Numbered from the stretch's first letter, positions 1 through 9,443 are shown. The stretch is 63,168 nt of DNA from Deltaproteobacteria bacterium HGW-Deltaproteobacteria-12 (GCA_002840565.1 PHBK01000032.1:1-63168), one strand, 5' to 3'. Program-made: numbers and translations. Notes: generated by a model from the sequence alone, not told the origin.

Positions 1-161
1 GGCTTCCTTCAGATTCCGCCTCACGACGGACACCCTTGCCGTTCAGATAACATTTTCCCTTGCCGGGTATGTAGAGGACTTTCACCTCCAAGTCGTCTTG
101 CCCGCCACCACAGCGGTTCCGACAGCGCCAGAAAAGGCGCTACGCGCCATGCCTGGCGCAC
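1..161 (-). mobile_element. Group IIC intron, 5' part (runs off the left edge)
   Basis: Read on the minus strand from base 161, the sequence starts GTGCGCCAGGCATGG. It continues with a GGAGGTGAAAGTCCTC element, then CAAGGGTGTCCGTCG and GCGGAATCTGAAGGAAGCC. These blocks and their order match the domain I start of bacterial group IIC introns such as the Oceanobacillus iheyensis intron, which I know from memory. Class C introns characteristically insert just behind intrinsic terminators. Here the predicted 5' splice site lies four bases past the degQ terminator hairpin. The maturase gene and the 3' end are outside the window, so completeness and activity cannot be judged. Confidence 0.85.
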
Positions 162-165
162 AAAT

Positions 166-196
166 AAAAAGGCAGGCTTCAAAAGCCTGCCTTTTT
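166..196 (-). terminator. Intrinsic terminator of degQ
   Basis: A perfect GGCAGGCTT/AAGCCTGCC hairpin is flanked by A and T runs, so it could work on both strands. It lies 26 bases beyond the degQ stop codon and just before the group II intron insertion point. Confidence 0.9.
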
Positions 197-221
197 ACGA
201 TTGGCTGGATGCGGCATATTG

Positions 222-1697
222 CTATTCAGTGCGCAGGCTGACAAAAAACTTCGATTTGCCCCTCTGGACTAAAAGCGTTACGCTTTTCTTTTCCGCCGCC
301 CTGCTTATTTCTTTCGCATATTGTTTCATGGACGTAATTTTTACCCTGTTTACCTGGATAATGATGTCCTGCGACTGAAGCCCGACATCTTCCGCCGGAC
401 TGCCATTTTCTACATCAACTATTATTACACCTATGTCCCGCGCTATGCCTAATTGCCGGGATATTTCCGGCGAGATGTCCTGAGCTAAAATACCAAAATA
501 GCCTTTTGAGCCTTTGGCCGAAGCCGTTTCCGGTCTATCTTTCCGCTCGGCGACAGTAAGACCAAACACCATTTCCTTGCCGTCGCGCACAACTTTTATG
601 GAAACCTTCTCTCCGACGTGAAATGCGGCGATTCTGAGCAGCAAGTCATGTGTGTCTTTTATAGTTTTGCCATTGATTTCTGTAATAATATCTTCTACTT
701 TAATACCCGCCAAATCAGCCGGATCACCTTTAAACACATCGGTTACAATAGCCCCGCTTCTGCTTTTATAATTCAGGTTTTTCGCTATGTCTTCACTGAT
801 GTCCTGCACAGATATGCCCAGCCAGCCGCGGGTAACCTTGCCCTTTGTTTTTAAATCATCAAGGATGCTCTTGGCCATATTAATCGGTATGGCAAAACCA
901 ATCCCCTGACCCTGGGCAACGATGGCCGTATTAATACCGATGACCTTTCCATCCATACTAAATAACGGACCGCCACTATTGCCGGGGTTGATGGAAGCAT
1001 CGGTCTGAATGAAGTTGTCGTAGGGTCCGGCGCCAATAACACGCCCTTTGGCACTGACAATGCCGGCGGTGACAGTTTGCTCCAATCCGAAAGGATTGCC
1101 AATAGCAATAACCCATTCCCCGACTTTAACTTTGTCGGAATCACCGATCTCGACAACAGGCAAGCTGTTTTGCGGCTTGATTTTAATTAAAGCAATGTCC
1201 GTTTTAGCGTCAGTACCGATTATTTTGGCTTCATATTCTTTCTCATCAGAAACTCTAACCAGGATTTTATCAGCCTTTTCCACGACATGATTATTGGTGA
1301 AAATGTATCCGTCGCTGCTGATGATAAAGCCTGAACCGAGGCTGCGCTGTTTGAAATTACGCTGAGGCATATCACCAAAAAACCGATCAAAAAAATCATC
1401 GCCAAAAGGTCCTCCAAACGGCGACCGGCCGAAAGGAGAACCCAAACCACCTTGTCCCTTGTAGGTCTTTGTTGTGCTGATATTAACGACCGCCGGTTTT
1501 ACTTTTTCCGCCAGATCAGAAAATGAAAGAGGCGTTTTTACACCTGTTGCCGAAGACACGGCGGATGCCGTCTGAATTTCCGGGGCGCCGAACGTTGTAA
1601 ATGATGACCTGAGCACTTCCACTAAAGAGACAATAAAAAACGCAACCAGAAACGCCATTAAAAACATAAAAAAAGTTTTACGATTTTGACTCTGCAT
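222..1697 (-). CDS. degQ: Do/DegQ-type periplasmic serine protease
   Basis: This is a periplasmic HtrA-family quality-control protease of 491 residues, which is normal length. Residues 8-29 form an uncleaved anchor or signal segment, followed by a Gly/Phe-rich linker (about 81-110). The trypsin-like domain shows the triad H137 (TNNHVVE), D167 (TDIALI) and S241 (GNSGGPL). Two PDZ domains follow, at about 290-385 and 395-490. The gene is divergent from the Mla operon across 192 bases and ends in a clear terminator. Family assignment is secure; whether it is called DegP or DegQ is a matter of naming. Confidence 0.95.
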   Translation of the reverse strand: MQSQNRKTFFMFLMAFLVAFFIVSLVEVLRSSFTTFGAPEIQTASAVSSATGVKTPLSFSDLAEKVKPAVVNISTTKTYKGQGGLGSPFGRSPFGGPFGDDFFDRFFGDMPQRNFKQRSLGSGFIISSDGYIFTNNHVVEKADKILVRVSDEKEYEAKIIGTDAKTDIALIKIKPQNSLPVVEIGDSDKVKVGEWVIAIGNPFGLEQTVTAGIVSAKGRVIGAGPYDNFIQTDASINPGNSGGPLFSMDGKVIGINTAIVAQGQGIGFAIPINMAKSILDDLKTKGKVTRGWLGISVQDISEDIAKNLNYKSRSGAIVTDVFKGDPADLAGIKVEDIITEINGKTIKDTHDLLLRIAAFHVGEKVSIKVVRDGKEMVFGLTVAERKDRPETASAKGSKGYFGILAQDISPEISRQLGIARDIGVIIVDVENGSPAEDVGLQSQDIIIQVNRVKITSMKQYAKEISRAAEKKSVTLLVQRGKSKFFVSLRTE

Positions 1698-1889
1698 GTT
1701 TATCCTCCGCCAAGAATATTGGTTTATGCGGCTAAGTTATTGATTTACCGACTTCTTATATCCAAATAATTAATTTAAATATAACGATTTCCGGATATTT
1801 GTCAATTATTAATAATTCTCTCTCTCCATATTTGAAGTATTAGTCATCATATGCTACAGTAAATCACCTGAACCGAAGAAACGGAACTT

Positions 1890-2672
1890 ATGGATGTGCT
1901 GGAAAACATAGGGCGATTAGGGGAAAAAGCGGTAAATTCTTTTATTGATACGCTTTCCTTTGCCCGTACGGTGCTGCTCCGGATGTTCTTGCCCCGTACT
2001 TACAACAGTGCCATGCGGATGGTGCTGGTCAACCAGATTTATTTTACTTCCGTACAAATCCTGCCTGTTTTCATCTTTGTATCAGTGGTTATGGGGTCAT
2101 TGCTCATCGGCATTGTTTTCCAGCTACTCAAACAGTTGGGGCTGACCGGCTATTTCGGCAATGTTTTAATGGGCCTGATCGTTGCCGAGTTATCACCCTT
2201 CTTTACTGTGCTTTTCATTACCCTGCGGTCGTCATCCGCCATTAATACGGAAATGGCCGTCATGAAAGTCAATGGCGAAATCAAGACGTTAGAGACCTTC
2301 CGGATTGATGTTATCAATTATCTGCTGATCCCCAGGATAATCAACGGGATTGTTTCGCTGGTATTGCTCAGCAGTCTTTTTTCCGTAGTATTAATGTTCA
2401 GCGGTATTCTTTTTTCATGGGCAATTTTCGGAATGAGCATAGACGTTTATTCAACTATTTTATTAAATTCGGCCAATTTTTCTGATATGTTGATATCATT
2501 AATTAAATGCGCTGTATTCGGTTTCTTTATTACTTTAATTCCTATTCGTTCCGGGTTGCGCGCTTCTCACGAACTTACCAGCATTCCTATCGTCGTCTCC
2601 GGCGGTATGGTTAACGTTTTCACTGCAATCATTATCATTGAGGTGCTGTCATTAATAACAAAATTGTTTTAA
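1890..2672 (+). CDS. mlaE: MlaE-family lipid ABC transporter permease
   Basis: This is a 260-residue integral membrane protein with about five hydrophobic segments. It shows the MlaE/YrbE pattern: an amphipathic N-terminal helix, then a segment beginning VSVVMGSLLIGIV, a conserved LIVAELSPFFTVLFI region, and a C-terminal GGMVNVFTAIIIIEVLS. In the family it forms the inner-membrane permease dimer that moves phospholipids between the inner membrane and MCE proteins. It is the first gene of a tightly overlapping four-gene operon with the ATPase-like gene, mlaD and a lipoprotein gene. A ligand role in outer-membrane lipid homeostasis is inferred from the family. Confidence 0.9.
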   Translation: MDVLENIGRLGEKAVNSFIDTLSFARTVLLRMFLPRTYNSAMRMVLVNQIYFTSVQILPVFIFVSVVMGSLLIGIVFQLLKQLGLTGYFGNVLMGLIVAELSPFFTVLFITLRSSSAINTEMAVMKVNGEIKTLETFRIDVINYLLIPRIINGIVSLVLLSSLFSVVLMFSGILFSWAIFGMSIDVYSTILLNSANFSDMLISLIKCAVFGFFITLIPIRSGLRASHELTSIPIVVSGGMVNVFTAIIIIEVLSLITKLF

Positions 2673-3124
2673 ATCTTTTTGAAAGTGAGAAAGCGCTTAA
2701 TGAGGCATTTCTTCATTTTCTGGCAACGAACCGCCGCCAGACGGCGCCCGTTTCTGTTGATGTTCCTCTTATTTCCAATCAGGATGTCTGGATGAACATA
2801 GCTCTGATCAAGCAATATCATGAAAATATGCCCCGTTTTCAGGCGGAGAATATGGTACTGAATGCATTGCAGCGCCTTGATCTGGCGCCGATCGCCAACA
2901 AAAGAAATCCCGCGTTAACCAACGAAGAAAGGTTTTGCGTGCTGCTGCTGAGAGCCTGTATGGTAAAGGATGCCTTGGTGATCATTGATCGCCCCTTTAA
3001 AATTATTCCGCACCTGAAAGATGTCGATTTTATTTTTGAAACGCTAAAAAAGATTGATGACTTTTACGTAACCTGTCATATATACGATTATAACTGGATG
3101 GCCGATAAATACGGAGAAATATGA
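2651..3124 (+). CDS. Degenerate MlaF-like ABC ATPase, probable ATT start
   Basis: This 157-residue protein resembles the second half of an MlaF-type ATPase. It has a Q-loop-like stretch (PLISNQDVWMNIAL), a decayed signature region (ALTNEERFCVLLLRA), a Walker B-like ALVIIDRPF in which the catalytic Glu is replaced by Arg, and an H-loop-like VTCHIYDY. No Walker A is present, and none can be encoded upstream because the frame is closed by TGA at 2639. The first ATG (2792) lies inside the homologous region, so translation must start earlier. ATT at 2651, five bases after GAGGTG (2640-2645), is the best candidate; CTG at 2720 is the alternative. The stop overlaps the mlaD start (ATGA). It probably does not hydrolyse ATP. 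Confidence 0.7.
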   Translation: MNNKIVLNLFESEKALNEAFLHFLATNRRQTAPVSVDVPLISNQDVWMNIALIKQYHENMPRFQAENMVLNALQRLDLAPIANKRNPALTNEERFCVLLLRACMVKDALVIIDRPFKIIPHLKDVDFIFETLKKIDDFYVTCHIYDYNWMADKYGEI

Positions 3125-4047
3125 GCCGCGAATTTAAAGTTGGATTATTTATCGTCAGCACGACAATAATTATATTGGCCGCTCTGCTTTATCTGGCCTA
3201 CGAAAAAGGATTTTTTGCCAAGGTTTACACTTTTACCCTTTCTTCCAAATCCGGCGATGGGCTTACCGAAGGTATGCCGGTAGTTTTTTCCGGGTTCAAT
3301 ATCGGCAAAGTAAGCGCTCTGGAACTCAGCGATAAAGGTATTGTCCTTATTAAGATCAAGATTGCGCAAAAGCATGTAAAATGGATCAAAGAGGACAGTT
3401 CTTTTATTCTTTACCGTCCTTTGATCGGCGCCGCCCGTATCGAGGTGGTAACAAATAATTTAAACAGCCACCCTCTGACGGACGATAAGATTGTTGTAGT
3501 GCAAAGTGTCAACGACATCAATGATGCTATTCAGAAGGTGCAGCCTTTACTTGAAAAAATCACTAAAATCGCGGATAATCTGGAACACCTAAGCAATAAC
3601 CTGGCCAGTCCGCAGGGTGATTTAAACGTTATTCTGGGCAATGCCCAAAAAATCACCACAACTCTATCCACCAAGAAGTCGCTTTTAGAAATGGCCATTG
3701 CCGATGAAGAGAGCGTCAAGTCGATTCACGAAGCGCTGAAAAAAATTAAGGATATCGCAACCAAACTCGACAGAATGGTGGATAAAACAGATGCACAGCT
3801 CTACGGGCAAGAGGGAACGCTGCCGAATATTAATACAATCCTTAAGGATATTGCCGGCAAGCTGCAAAAGCTGGATGCTACCGTGGACAACATCAACAAG
3901 ATCAGCAGAGATACTTCCGATGGCATGAAAGATTTCCGGATGCTGCGCTCGGACATTGACGATGCCGTCAACTCTATCGATGATGTGGTGAAAAAATTAG
4001 ATGCCCTGATTTCTTCCAAAAAGGATCCGGAGTTCAAGCTGCCATGA
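3121..4047 (+). CDS. mlaD: MlaD-family MCE-domain lipid transport protein
   Basis: This 308-residue protein has one N-terminal membrane anchor (about residues 7-29) and a single MCE domain (about 36-110) containing the typical GLTEGMPVVFSGFNIGKV motif. A long, largely helical tail (about 120-300) with regular Leu/Ile spacing follows. In the family, MCE proteins form hexameric rings in the periplasm that pass lipids between membranes, using MlaE as permease. The start overlaps the stop of the ATPase-like gene by four bases, and its stop overlaps the lipoprotein gene by four bases, so all are probably translated together. Confidence 0.88.
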   Translation: MSREFKVGLFIVSTTIIILAALLYLAYEKGFFAKVYTFTLSSKSGDGLTEGMPVVFSGFNIGKVSALELSDKGIVLIKIKIAQKHVKWIKEDSSFILYRPLIGAARIEVVTNNLNSHPLTDDKIVVVQSVNDINDAIQKVQPLLEKITKIADNLEHLSNNLASPQGDLNVILGNAQKITTTLSTKKSLLEMAIADEESVKSIHEALKKIKDIATKLDRMVDKTDAQLYGQEGTLPNINTILKDIAGKLQKLDATVDNINKISRDTSDGMKDFRMLRSDIDDAVNSIDDVVKKLDALISSKKDPEFKLP

Positions 4048-4703
4048 GAAAGCTTTTAGTGCTTACCCTGCTTATATTCCTGTGCGCGTGCAGCTCGCAG
4101 CCCATCCCGCAGTGGAAGGACACCGCTTCCCGCCAGCTGGAAAATTATAAGGTCAATTTTCTGGCCGATAAAGAAGATGCCTCAGAACCTCACTTTGTCC
4201 AGGCCAAAAAAGCCATCTCCAGCAATAACGACTTAAATCTCCTGGCCACGGCCTATCTGACCAAATACGCCCTGCATACAGCGGCACTCGAAGATTTTGA
4301 TGACCGGGATTTTCTCCGAATCGACCAATTGCAGCCTCAGACAAACAACCGTGCCTACTATGATTTATTGAAAGGTAACTTCGGGCAAATAGATCCAGGC
4401 AGACTGCCGGCCAATTACAGCAAGCTTCTGCCCTTGCTGGCGGATAAGAATTTATCCGCTGCTACCCGCGAAATCACTGCTATCAGCGATCCGCTGTCCC
4501 GCTTAATCGCCTGCGGGGTCTGGGTAAAATATCTGTCCCCTGATGAAAGCATTTTACAACTGGCGATAGATACGGCCGCCCGGCAGGGCTGGCGCCGGCC
4601 GCTGTGGGCTTATCTGACCCGCCTGCAACAATATTATTCCGACCGCCAGGAAACAGGCAAAGCCTCCGCTATCAAAGAGCGGCTGGAATTGCTGAAAAAA
4701 TAG
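4044..4703 (+). CDS. Helical lipoprotein of the Mla operon
   Basis: This 219-residue predicted lipoprotein has a short signal peptide ending in the lipobox LCAC, with the lipidated Cys at about residue 17. The mature part is mainly helical with TPR-like Leu/Ala spacing and no recognisable catalytic motif. It is the last gene of the mlaE-mlaD operon and overlaps mlaD by ATGA. It could be the outer-membrane partner of this Mla-like system, filling a position like MlaA or PqiC, although I see no sequence likeness to either. The function is unknown. Confidence 0.75.
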   Translation: MRKLLVLTLLIFLCACSSQPIPQWKDTASRQLENYKVNFLADKEDASEPHFVQAKKAISSNNDLNLLATAYLTKYALHTAALEDFDDRDFLRIDQLQPQTNNRAYYDLLKGNFGQIDPGRLPANYSKLLPLLADKNLSAATREITAISDPLSRLIACGVWVKYLSPDESILQLAIDTAARQGWRRPLWAYLTRLQQYYSDRQETGKASAIKERLELLKK

Positions 4704-4780
4704 TTCCCGGTGTGATTTTTCCCCGGACACCGAATGATAAAGAGCTGGAATGTACCTGGATTTCTATACAGGCAAATCAC

Positions 4781-4833
4781 CCACCTCGCAGCAAGCCGTG
4801 GAGAATTAACGCTCGTCCCGCAGTAGCGGGATC
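4781..4833. repeat. Dispersed palindromic repeat R1, copy 1
   Basis: This intergenic copy contains CGCAGCAAGC, then GAGAATTAACGCTCG and the small palindrome CCCGCAGTAGCGGG. Related copies lie at 12859-12920 and 35712-35806. It lies between convergent genes and touches the stop codon of the paaK-like gene. Confidence 0.7.
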
Positions 4834-6139
4834 AAATATTCCGTTTATCAATAACGCGGCTGGCCTTGCCTTCGGAACGCCGGAGCGATTTTGGCTCCAC
4901 CAGCTTTATTTTCGCCGTAATTCCAAGATAATCCTTCATGTCCTTTAAAATCATTTTCTCGAGCTTCTGCAGAACCTTCACTCCGTCGGCATTGGCAAAC
5001 TGGCTTTCCGTGACTTCGACCTGCACCTCCAGAGTGTCCAGAGTGCCTTCGCGATCGACAATAAGCTGATAATGCGGCTCCAGGCCTTCGATAGCGACCA
5101 GGACGGCCTCAATCTGGGAAGGAAAGACATTAACGCCGCGGATGATGAGCATATCGTCGCTTCGGCCCATGACGCGATCCATGCGGTAAGATGTCCGCCC
5201 GCAGCGGCAGGGCACCCGATAAAGACGGGAAATATCCCGGGTCCGGTAGCGGACCAGCGGAAAAGCCTCCTTGGTCAGGGTGGTAAAGACCAGTTCACCC
5301 TGCTCGCCGGGGGGGAGAACCTCACCGGTTTCGGGATTGATGGTTTCCACCAGGAAATGGTCTTCAAAAATATGCATGCCCTCCCGCGCGTCGCTGCATT
5401 CCATGGACACCCCCGGCCCCATGATCTCGGAGAGGCCATAGATATTCATAGCCTTAATATTAAAGGCTTTTTCTATTTCCTCGCGCATCTGTTCGCTCCA
5501 TGGTTCGGCGCCAAAGATCCCCACCCGCAGGTTTAAAGAGCGCATATCAATGCCGAGGCCCTGCCCCTGTTCGGCCAGATTAAGGGCATAAGAAGGAGTG
5601 GCGCAGATTGCCGTCGGGCCGAAGTCCTGCAGAATCATGAGCTGCCGTTTGGTGTTGCCGCCGGACATGGGGATGACGCTGGCCCCCAGCTTTTCCGCTC
5701 CGTAATGAAGTCCCAGGCCGCCTGTAAAAAGGCCGTAGCCGTATGCATTATGGATGATATCGTTCTTGGTAAGGTTGGCGGCGACAAGACAACGCGCCAC
5801 AAGTTCCGCCCAGGTATCGATATCCCGCTTCGTATAGCCGACGACGGTGGAACGTCCCGTTGTTCCCGAAGACGCGTGCAGTCGGACAACACTGCTCATC
5901 GGAGTAGCAAACAAGCCAAACGGATAATTGTCCCGCAAATCCTGTTTTGTGGTAAAGGGAAATCGCTTCAGGTCAGCCAGCGATTTAAGGTTGTCCGGGG
6001 TCACCCCCGCCTGTTCAAAGGACTTTTTATAAAAACCGACACTGGAATAAACACGCTGGACAACTTGCTGTAATCGTTTTAATTGTAATGCTTCCAGGGC
6101 TTCCCTGGGCAGGGTTTCGTATTCCTCATTGTAGATCAT
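4832..6139 (-). CDS. paaK: Phenylacetate-CoA ligase-like enzyme, copy 1
   Basis: This 435-residue adenylate-forming enzyme activates an aryl or other organic acid to its CoA thioester with ATP. The P-loop motif [11 protein letters not shown] is at about residue 90, the A5-type GLSEIMGPG at about 236, and [15 protein letters not shown] marks the hinge into the small C-terminal domain. Length and motifs are typical of PaaK (EC 6.2.1.30). However, many anaerobe homologues act on other aromatic or branched acids, so the substrate is open. A ribosome site AGGAGC lies 11 bases before the ATG. The gene follows alkD on the same strand. A close paralogue lies at 15000. Confidence 0.88.
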   Translation of the reverse strand: MIYNEEYETLPREALEALQLKRLQQVVQRVYSSVGFYKKSFEQAGVTPDNLKSLADLKRFPFTTKQDLRDNYPFGLFATPMSSVVRLHASSGTTGRSTVVGYTKRDIDTWAELVARCLVAANLTKNDIIHNAYGYGLFTGGLGLHYGAEKLGASVIPMSGGNTKRQLMILQDFGPTAICATPSYALNLAEQGQGLGIDMRSLNLRVGIFGAEPWSEQMREEIEKAFNIKAMNIYGLSEIMGPGVSMECSDAREGMHIFEDHFLVETINPETGEVLPPGEQGELVFTTLTKEAFPLVRYRTRDISRLYRVPCRCGRTSYRMDRVMGRSDDMLIIRGVNVFPSQIEAVLVAIEGLEPHYQLIVDREGTLDTLEVQVEVTESQFANADGVKVLQKLEKMILKDMKDYLGITAKIKLVEPKSLRRSEGKASRVIDKRNI

Positions 6140-6195
6140 CTATTCTTTGCTCCTGTGGGTATAATTTTTGATCTATAATAGCACAACTGTCTGCA

Positions 6196-6906
6196 TTATG
6201 CTATTTCTCCCCGTAAATACTGCTGCCGTAATTTTTCCGGAAATCTCTCAATGGCATACCGCAGCATTGTCCGGGGCATCGTTTTGTAATGCTTCTGAAG
6301 AAATTTTTCTTCCACTTGCTGATTCCGTTTTCCTGTTTCCCGCAGCATCCAGCCTACGGCTTTATGGATTAAATCCTCCTGATCCCGCAGCAGCAGCTTG
6401 GCAATCTGCAATGTCTGCGCGAATTCTCCCTGCTGAATATAATGGAAGGTCGCGATAATGGCTATTCTGCGCTCCCAGAGCAGCTGCGATGCCGCTAACG
6501 CATGAAGAGGAGCCTTGCGGCGATCTTTTAAATAAGCGCCGACAATATGATGGGCCGAAGCATCTACCAGATCCCAGTTATTAATGAAACGCGTATTCTC
6601 CAGATACAGATGATAAATCTGCTCCTGCCGGACAGGATCGCCTTGTTTGTAAGCAGAAATTAAAATGAATAGTGCCAACAGCCTGGCTTCATGGATGGGG
6701 GATTGCAGCAGTTGTTTGGTCTCGATAAGGGGGAGAGAGCGGTATTCTTTGGCCAGCTTCCTCACTTCCGGTACAGTAAGACCGACAAATATATCCCCTT
6801 CTCCGTATTCACCCAAACCAGTTTTAAAAAATCTTTGCGTTGCCAGTGCTCTCTGTCTGTCGCCCATTGCCGGCAACTTATTGCATATTTCTGATGCTTT
6901 CATCAT
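6196..6906 (-). CDS. alkD: AlkD-like DNA glycosylase (DNA alkylation repair)
   Basis: This 236-residue all-helical HEAT-like protein shows the family motif VPEVRKLAKEY near the N-terminus. It also has the conserved NNWDLVDASAHHIVG, which includes the Trp-Asp pair, and HKAVGWMLRETGKR near the C-terminus. AlkD-family enzymes remove bulky or positively charged alkylated bases from DNA. The gene is the first of a leftward pair with the paaK-like gene, with a 56-base gap. It has no obvious metabolic link to that neighbour. Confidence 0.88.
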   Translation of the reverse strand: MMKASEICNKLPAMGDRQRALATQRFFKTGLGEYGEGDIFVGLTVPEVRKLAKEYRSLPLIETKQLLQSPIHEARLLALFILISAYKQGDPVRQEQIYHLYLENTRFINNWDLVDASAHHIVGAYLKDRRKAPLHALAASQLLWERRIAIIATFHYIQQGEFAQTLQIAKLLLRDQEDLIHKAVGWMLRETGKRNQQVEEKFLQKHYKTMPRTMLRYAIERFPEKLRQQYLRGEIA

Positions 6907-6992
6907 TCCCCCTCTTCTGCTGTCAATATTTCACTCTACAGTATCATCATCGCTGCGGTTTGATCAATTTCCTGCTGCAGATGGTTTTTCCG

Positions 6993-7017
6993 CCGTGCAA
7001 TAATACTTATTGCACGG
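6993..7017. promoter_or_regulatory. 11-bp inverted repeat in the alkD/thioesterase divergent region
   Basis: CCGTGCAATAA and TTATTGCACGG flank the three bases TAC, giving an almost complete palindrome without a T run. It lies between two divergent genes, 77 bases before the thioesterase start. It could be an operator or a hairpin in either leader RNA; which one cannot be decided from sequence. Confidence 0.5.
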
Positions 7018-7093
7018 GACTGCGGTCTTGAGATAAAAAATTATATCCGCTTCTGAAAAAGAACTGGAGAGAAAATACAAGGAGCAACACAAA

Positions 7094-7534
7094 GTGAAAC
7101 AAATCTATCGCCACAATTTCATTGTTCCGGATGATGCCATCGATGAGAACGGACATGTAAACAACCTCGTTTATTTGCGGTGGGTTCTGGATACCGCGCT
7201 CCTGCATTTCGATTCTCAGGGCAGTGCTCTCGCCACCAGGGCTGCCGGGGGAACCTGGATTGTGCGTTCGCACCGGATTGAATATCTCCTCCCCGCATTC
7301 GCCGGCGAGCATATAAGCATCTGGTCGTGGGTATCGAATATTCGCCGGGTGCAATCGCTCCGCAAATACAAAATTTTCCGCCTGGAGGATAGCGCTATCC
7401 TTGCGGAGGGAGAGATTAACTGGGTTTTCTTGGATGCCAAAACCGGTATGATGCGCTCCATACCCAAAGATGTTCAGGCAACTTTTGAGATCCTGCCGGA
7501 AGACCAGGAAGCAGCCGTAATCAAATTACCATAG
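7094..7534 (+). CDS. Acyl-CoA thioesterase, YbgC/4-HBT hot-dog family
   Basis: This 146-residue single hot-dog domain protein has the active-site region DENGHVNNLVYLRW near residue 17, typical of YbgC/FadM-type thioesterases that hydrolyse acyl- or aroyl-CoA. The start is GTG, with AAGGAGC about nine bases upstream. The substrate cannot be read from the sequence. Its position next to acyl-CoA and aryl-CoA genes suggests CoA recycling during acid degradation. Confidence 0.85.
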   Translation: MKQIYRHNFIVPDDAIDENGHVNNLVYLRWVLDTALLHFDSQGSALATRAAGGTWIVRSHRIEYLLPAFAGEHISIWSWVSNIRRVQSLRKYKIFRLEDSAILAEGEINWVFLDAKTGMMRSIPKDVQATFEILPEDQEAAVIKLP

Positions 7535-7603
7535 GCAATTGCACTTCTCATTCATTTATGTTGCCGCGAAAGCAAGAAGGTGCGCTTTGCCTTGGAAGTG
7601 GAA

Positions 7604-8605
7604 TCATTCCCGGATTCTTTTGCGTAAACCCTTAAGAAGCGCATCCAGCACATCGCCGGCATCGCCGACAATGGAGACATCGGCCATTTTCATCATCGCC
7701 GCCTGCGGATTCTTGTTGACGGCAACAATAAAGTCCGCCTCGCCTAAGCCCGCCGTATGCTGAATAGCGCCGCTGATCCCGAAAGAAAAAAGGATTTTCG
7801 GCTTGATGTGTTTTCCGGCCTGGCCGACCAATGCGGCATGGTCTGCCCAACCTGCGTAAACTACCGGCCTGGTGGCACCGACATCGCCGCCCAGGACTTT
7901 GGCCAGATCATGCAGTTTTTTAAATTTCTTTTTATTGCCCAGGCCGCGGCCGCCGCAAACGATAACCGCTGCATTTTCGATGGTATGCTCTTTCTCCGCC
8001 GCGCGTTCATATTCCACCAGGCGAATGCGTGGTGCGGGCAGATCTTTCATCAGGGGCAGTCTTTCGACGAAGCTCATGCGCTGGTAGTTATGCGGTATTT
8101 CTTTAAAAGTACCCGGCCGCACGGTCGCCATCTGGGGACGATGATCGGGCGTGACAATTTCCGCCAGCATGTTGCCGCCAAAAGAAGGCGCTATTTGCAC
8201 CAACAGACCATCTTCCGTCAAATCCAGACCGATACAATCGGCAGACAACCCGGTTTTCAGACGTTTGGCCAGACGCGGTGCAAATTCCCGGCCGAAGTCT
8301 GTTGCTCCGATTAATATTATTTCCGGATCCCGCTGACGAATCAGATTTTCCAGGAGAGCCAGGTATCGTTCCGTGTTGTAACTTTTTAAAGCCGGATCAT
8401 CAATTACCAGCAGGCGATCCGCACCATGGGCCGTATATTCCATTATATATTCGTCAACTTCATGGCCGAAAATTACTGCACATACTTCGGCATTAATTCC
8501 TCGGGCCAGATCAACTGCCTTGGATAATAATTGCAGAGTAACCCGATTTTGGAAATAATTGCGGTAATCTCCGAACACCCAGATGCTTTTTGGTTTGCTA
8601 TTCAT
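7604..8605 (-). CDS. etfA: Electron transfer flavoprotein alpha subunit
   Basis: This 333-residue ETF alpha subunit has an N-terminal alpha/beta domain and the C-terminal FAD-binding domain with GGRGLGNKKKFKKL, TRPVVYAGWADH and SFGISGAIQHTAGL. A longer in-frame reading to 8662 exists. I prefer the ATG at 8605 because it overlaps the etfB stop by eight bases and follows a GAGGAAG site, as is usual for translationally coupled etfBA pairs. The protein carries electrons from acyl-CoA dehydrogenase, encoded in the same operon, to the membrane or to other acceptors. Confidence 0.92.
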   Translation of the reverse strand: MNSKPKSIWVFGDYRNYFQNRVTLQLLSKAVDLARGINAEVCAVIFGHEVDEYIMEYTAHGADRLLVIDDPALKSYNTERYLALLENLIRQRDPEIILIGATDFGREFAPRLAKRLKTGLSADCIGLDLTEDGLLVQIAPSFGGNMLAEIVTPDHRPQMATVRPGTFKEIPHNYQRMSFVERLPLMKDLPAPRIRLVEYERAAEKEHTIENAAVIVCGGRGLGNKKKFKKLHDLAKVLGGDVGATRPVVYAGWADHAALVGQAGKHIKPKILFSFGISGAIQHTAGLGEADFIVAVNKNPQAAMMKMADVSIVGDAGDVLDALLKGLRKRIRE

Positions 8606-9431
8606 TGTTGCTTTTTTCTTCCTCAATATCTTTGCCGATTGCCCAACTGATCCTGCTTTCATATCTGTTCAGGAATTCATTAACAACATTTGCCGCCGAA
8701 CCTTGCAGCAGCATGTTTTCCTTATTTGCGTTTCTCATAAATACTTTGCGCACTCTGGTCCGGGAGCCATCCGCTGCCATTGATGACGCGGTGATTCCCA
8801 AATCCCCGGCATTAAGGCTAATAATATTGCCGTCCTCAAACGCACTTTCCAGACCGGCAAGCCGTGTGTAACGCAACCTGTAATTTTCCAGGGAAACAGT
8901 CACCAGGGCGGGAAAGAACATCTCCAGTGTTTCACGAAAATTATCAACCAGGCGGCGGACACGCAAAGTCCGCCCGAAAATTTCCATTTTTTCAATATAA
9001 GCTGCGGCAGCTACATCCAATTCTTCGGCCATCTGCGGGCCGACTTGCGCCGTTTCGCTATCGGAAGTGTATGAACCACAGAGGATCAAATCATAATTAG
9101 GGCATTCTTTCCTGATCGTTTTGGCTAAAAACGAAGATGTCGCGTAAGTATCCGAACCGGCAAATATTCTGTCGCACAGATGGATGCCCCGGTCGGCGCC
9201 CAGAGCGATGGCTTCGCGCAGTACCTCTTGGGCCGCAGGCGGCCCCATAGTAATAGCTGTTATATGAGCAGGATATTGTTCCTTTATTTGCAGCGCCGCT
9301 TCCAGCGCATGCTGACAAGCCAGATTCATCATGCCTGAAGCCAGATCACGCCGCAATGTGCCTGTTTTTTCATCCCAGGGCAGCTCTGTCACCATCGGAA
9401 CCTGTTTTAAGCAAACGATTAGACTCAGCAT
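8598..9431 (-). CDS. etfB: Electron transfer flavoprotein beta subunit
   Basis: This 277-residue ETF beta subunit starts with the conserved IVCLKQVP motif. Other family marks are NLACQHALEAALQIKE, ITMGPPAAQEVLREAIALGADRGI and DLILCGSYTSDSETAQVGPQMAEEL. It lies 12 bases downstream of the acyl-CoA dehydrogenase gene and overlaps etfA, forming a compact acd-etfB-etfA operon. Whether this ETF is of the bifurcating type was not resolved. Confidence 0.94.
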   Translation of the reverse strand: MLSLIVCLKQVPMVTELPWDEKTGTLRRDLASGMMNLACQHALEAALQIKEQYPAHITAITMGPPAAQEVLREAIALGADRGIHLCDRIFAGSDTYATSSFLAKTIRKECPNYDLILCGSYTSDSETAQVGPQMAEELDVAAAAYIEKMEIFGRTLRVRRLVDNFRETLEMFFPALVTVSLENYRLRYTRLAGLESAFEDGNIISLNAGDLGITASSMAADGSRTRVRKVFMRNANKENMLLQGSAANVVNEFLNRYESRISWAIGKDIEEEKSNNE

Positions 9432-9443
9432 AGTTTTTGTACC

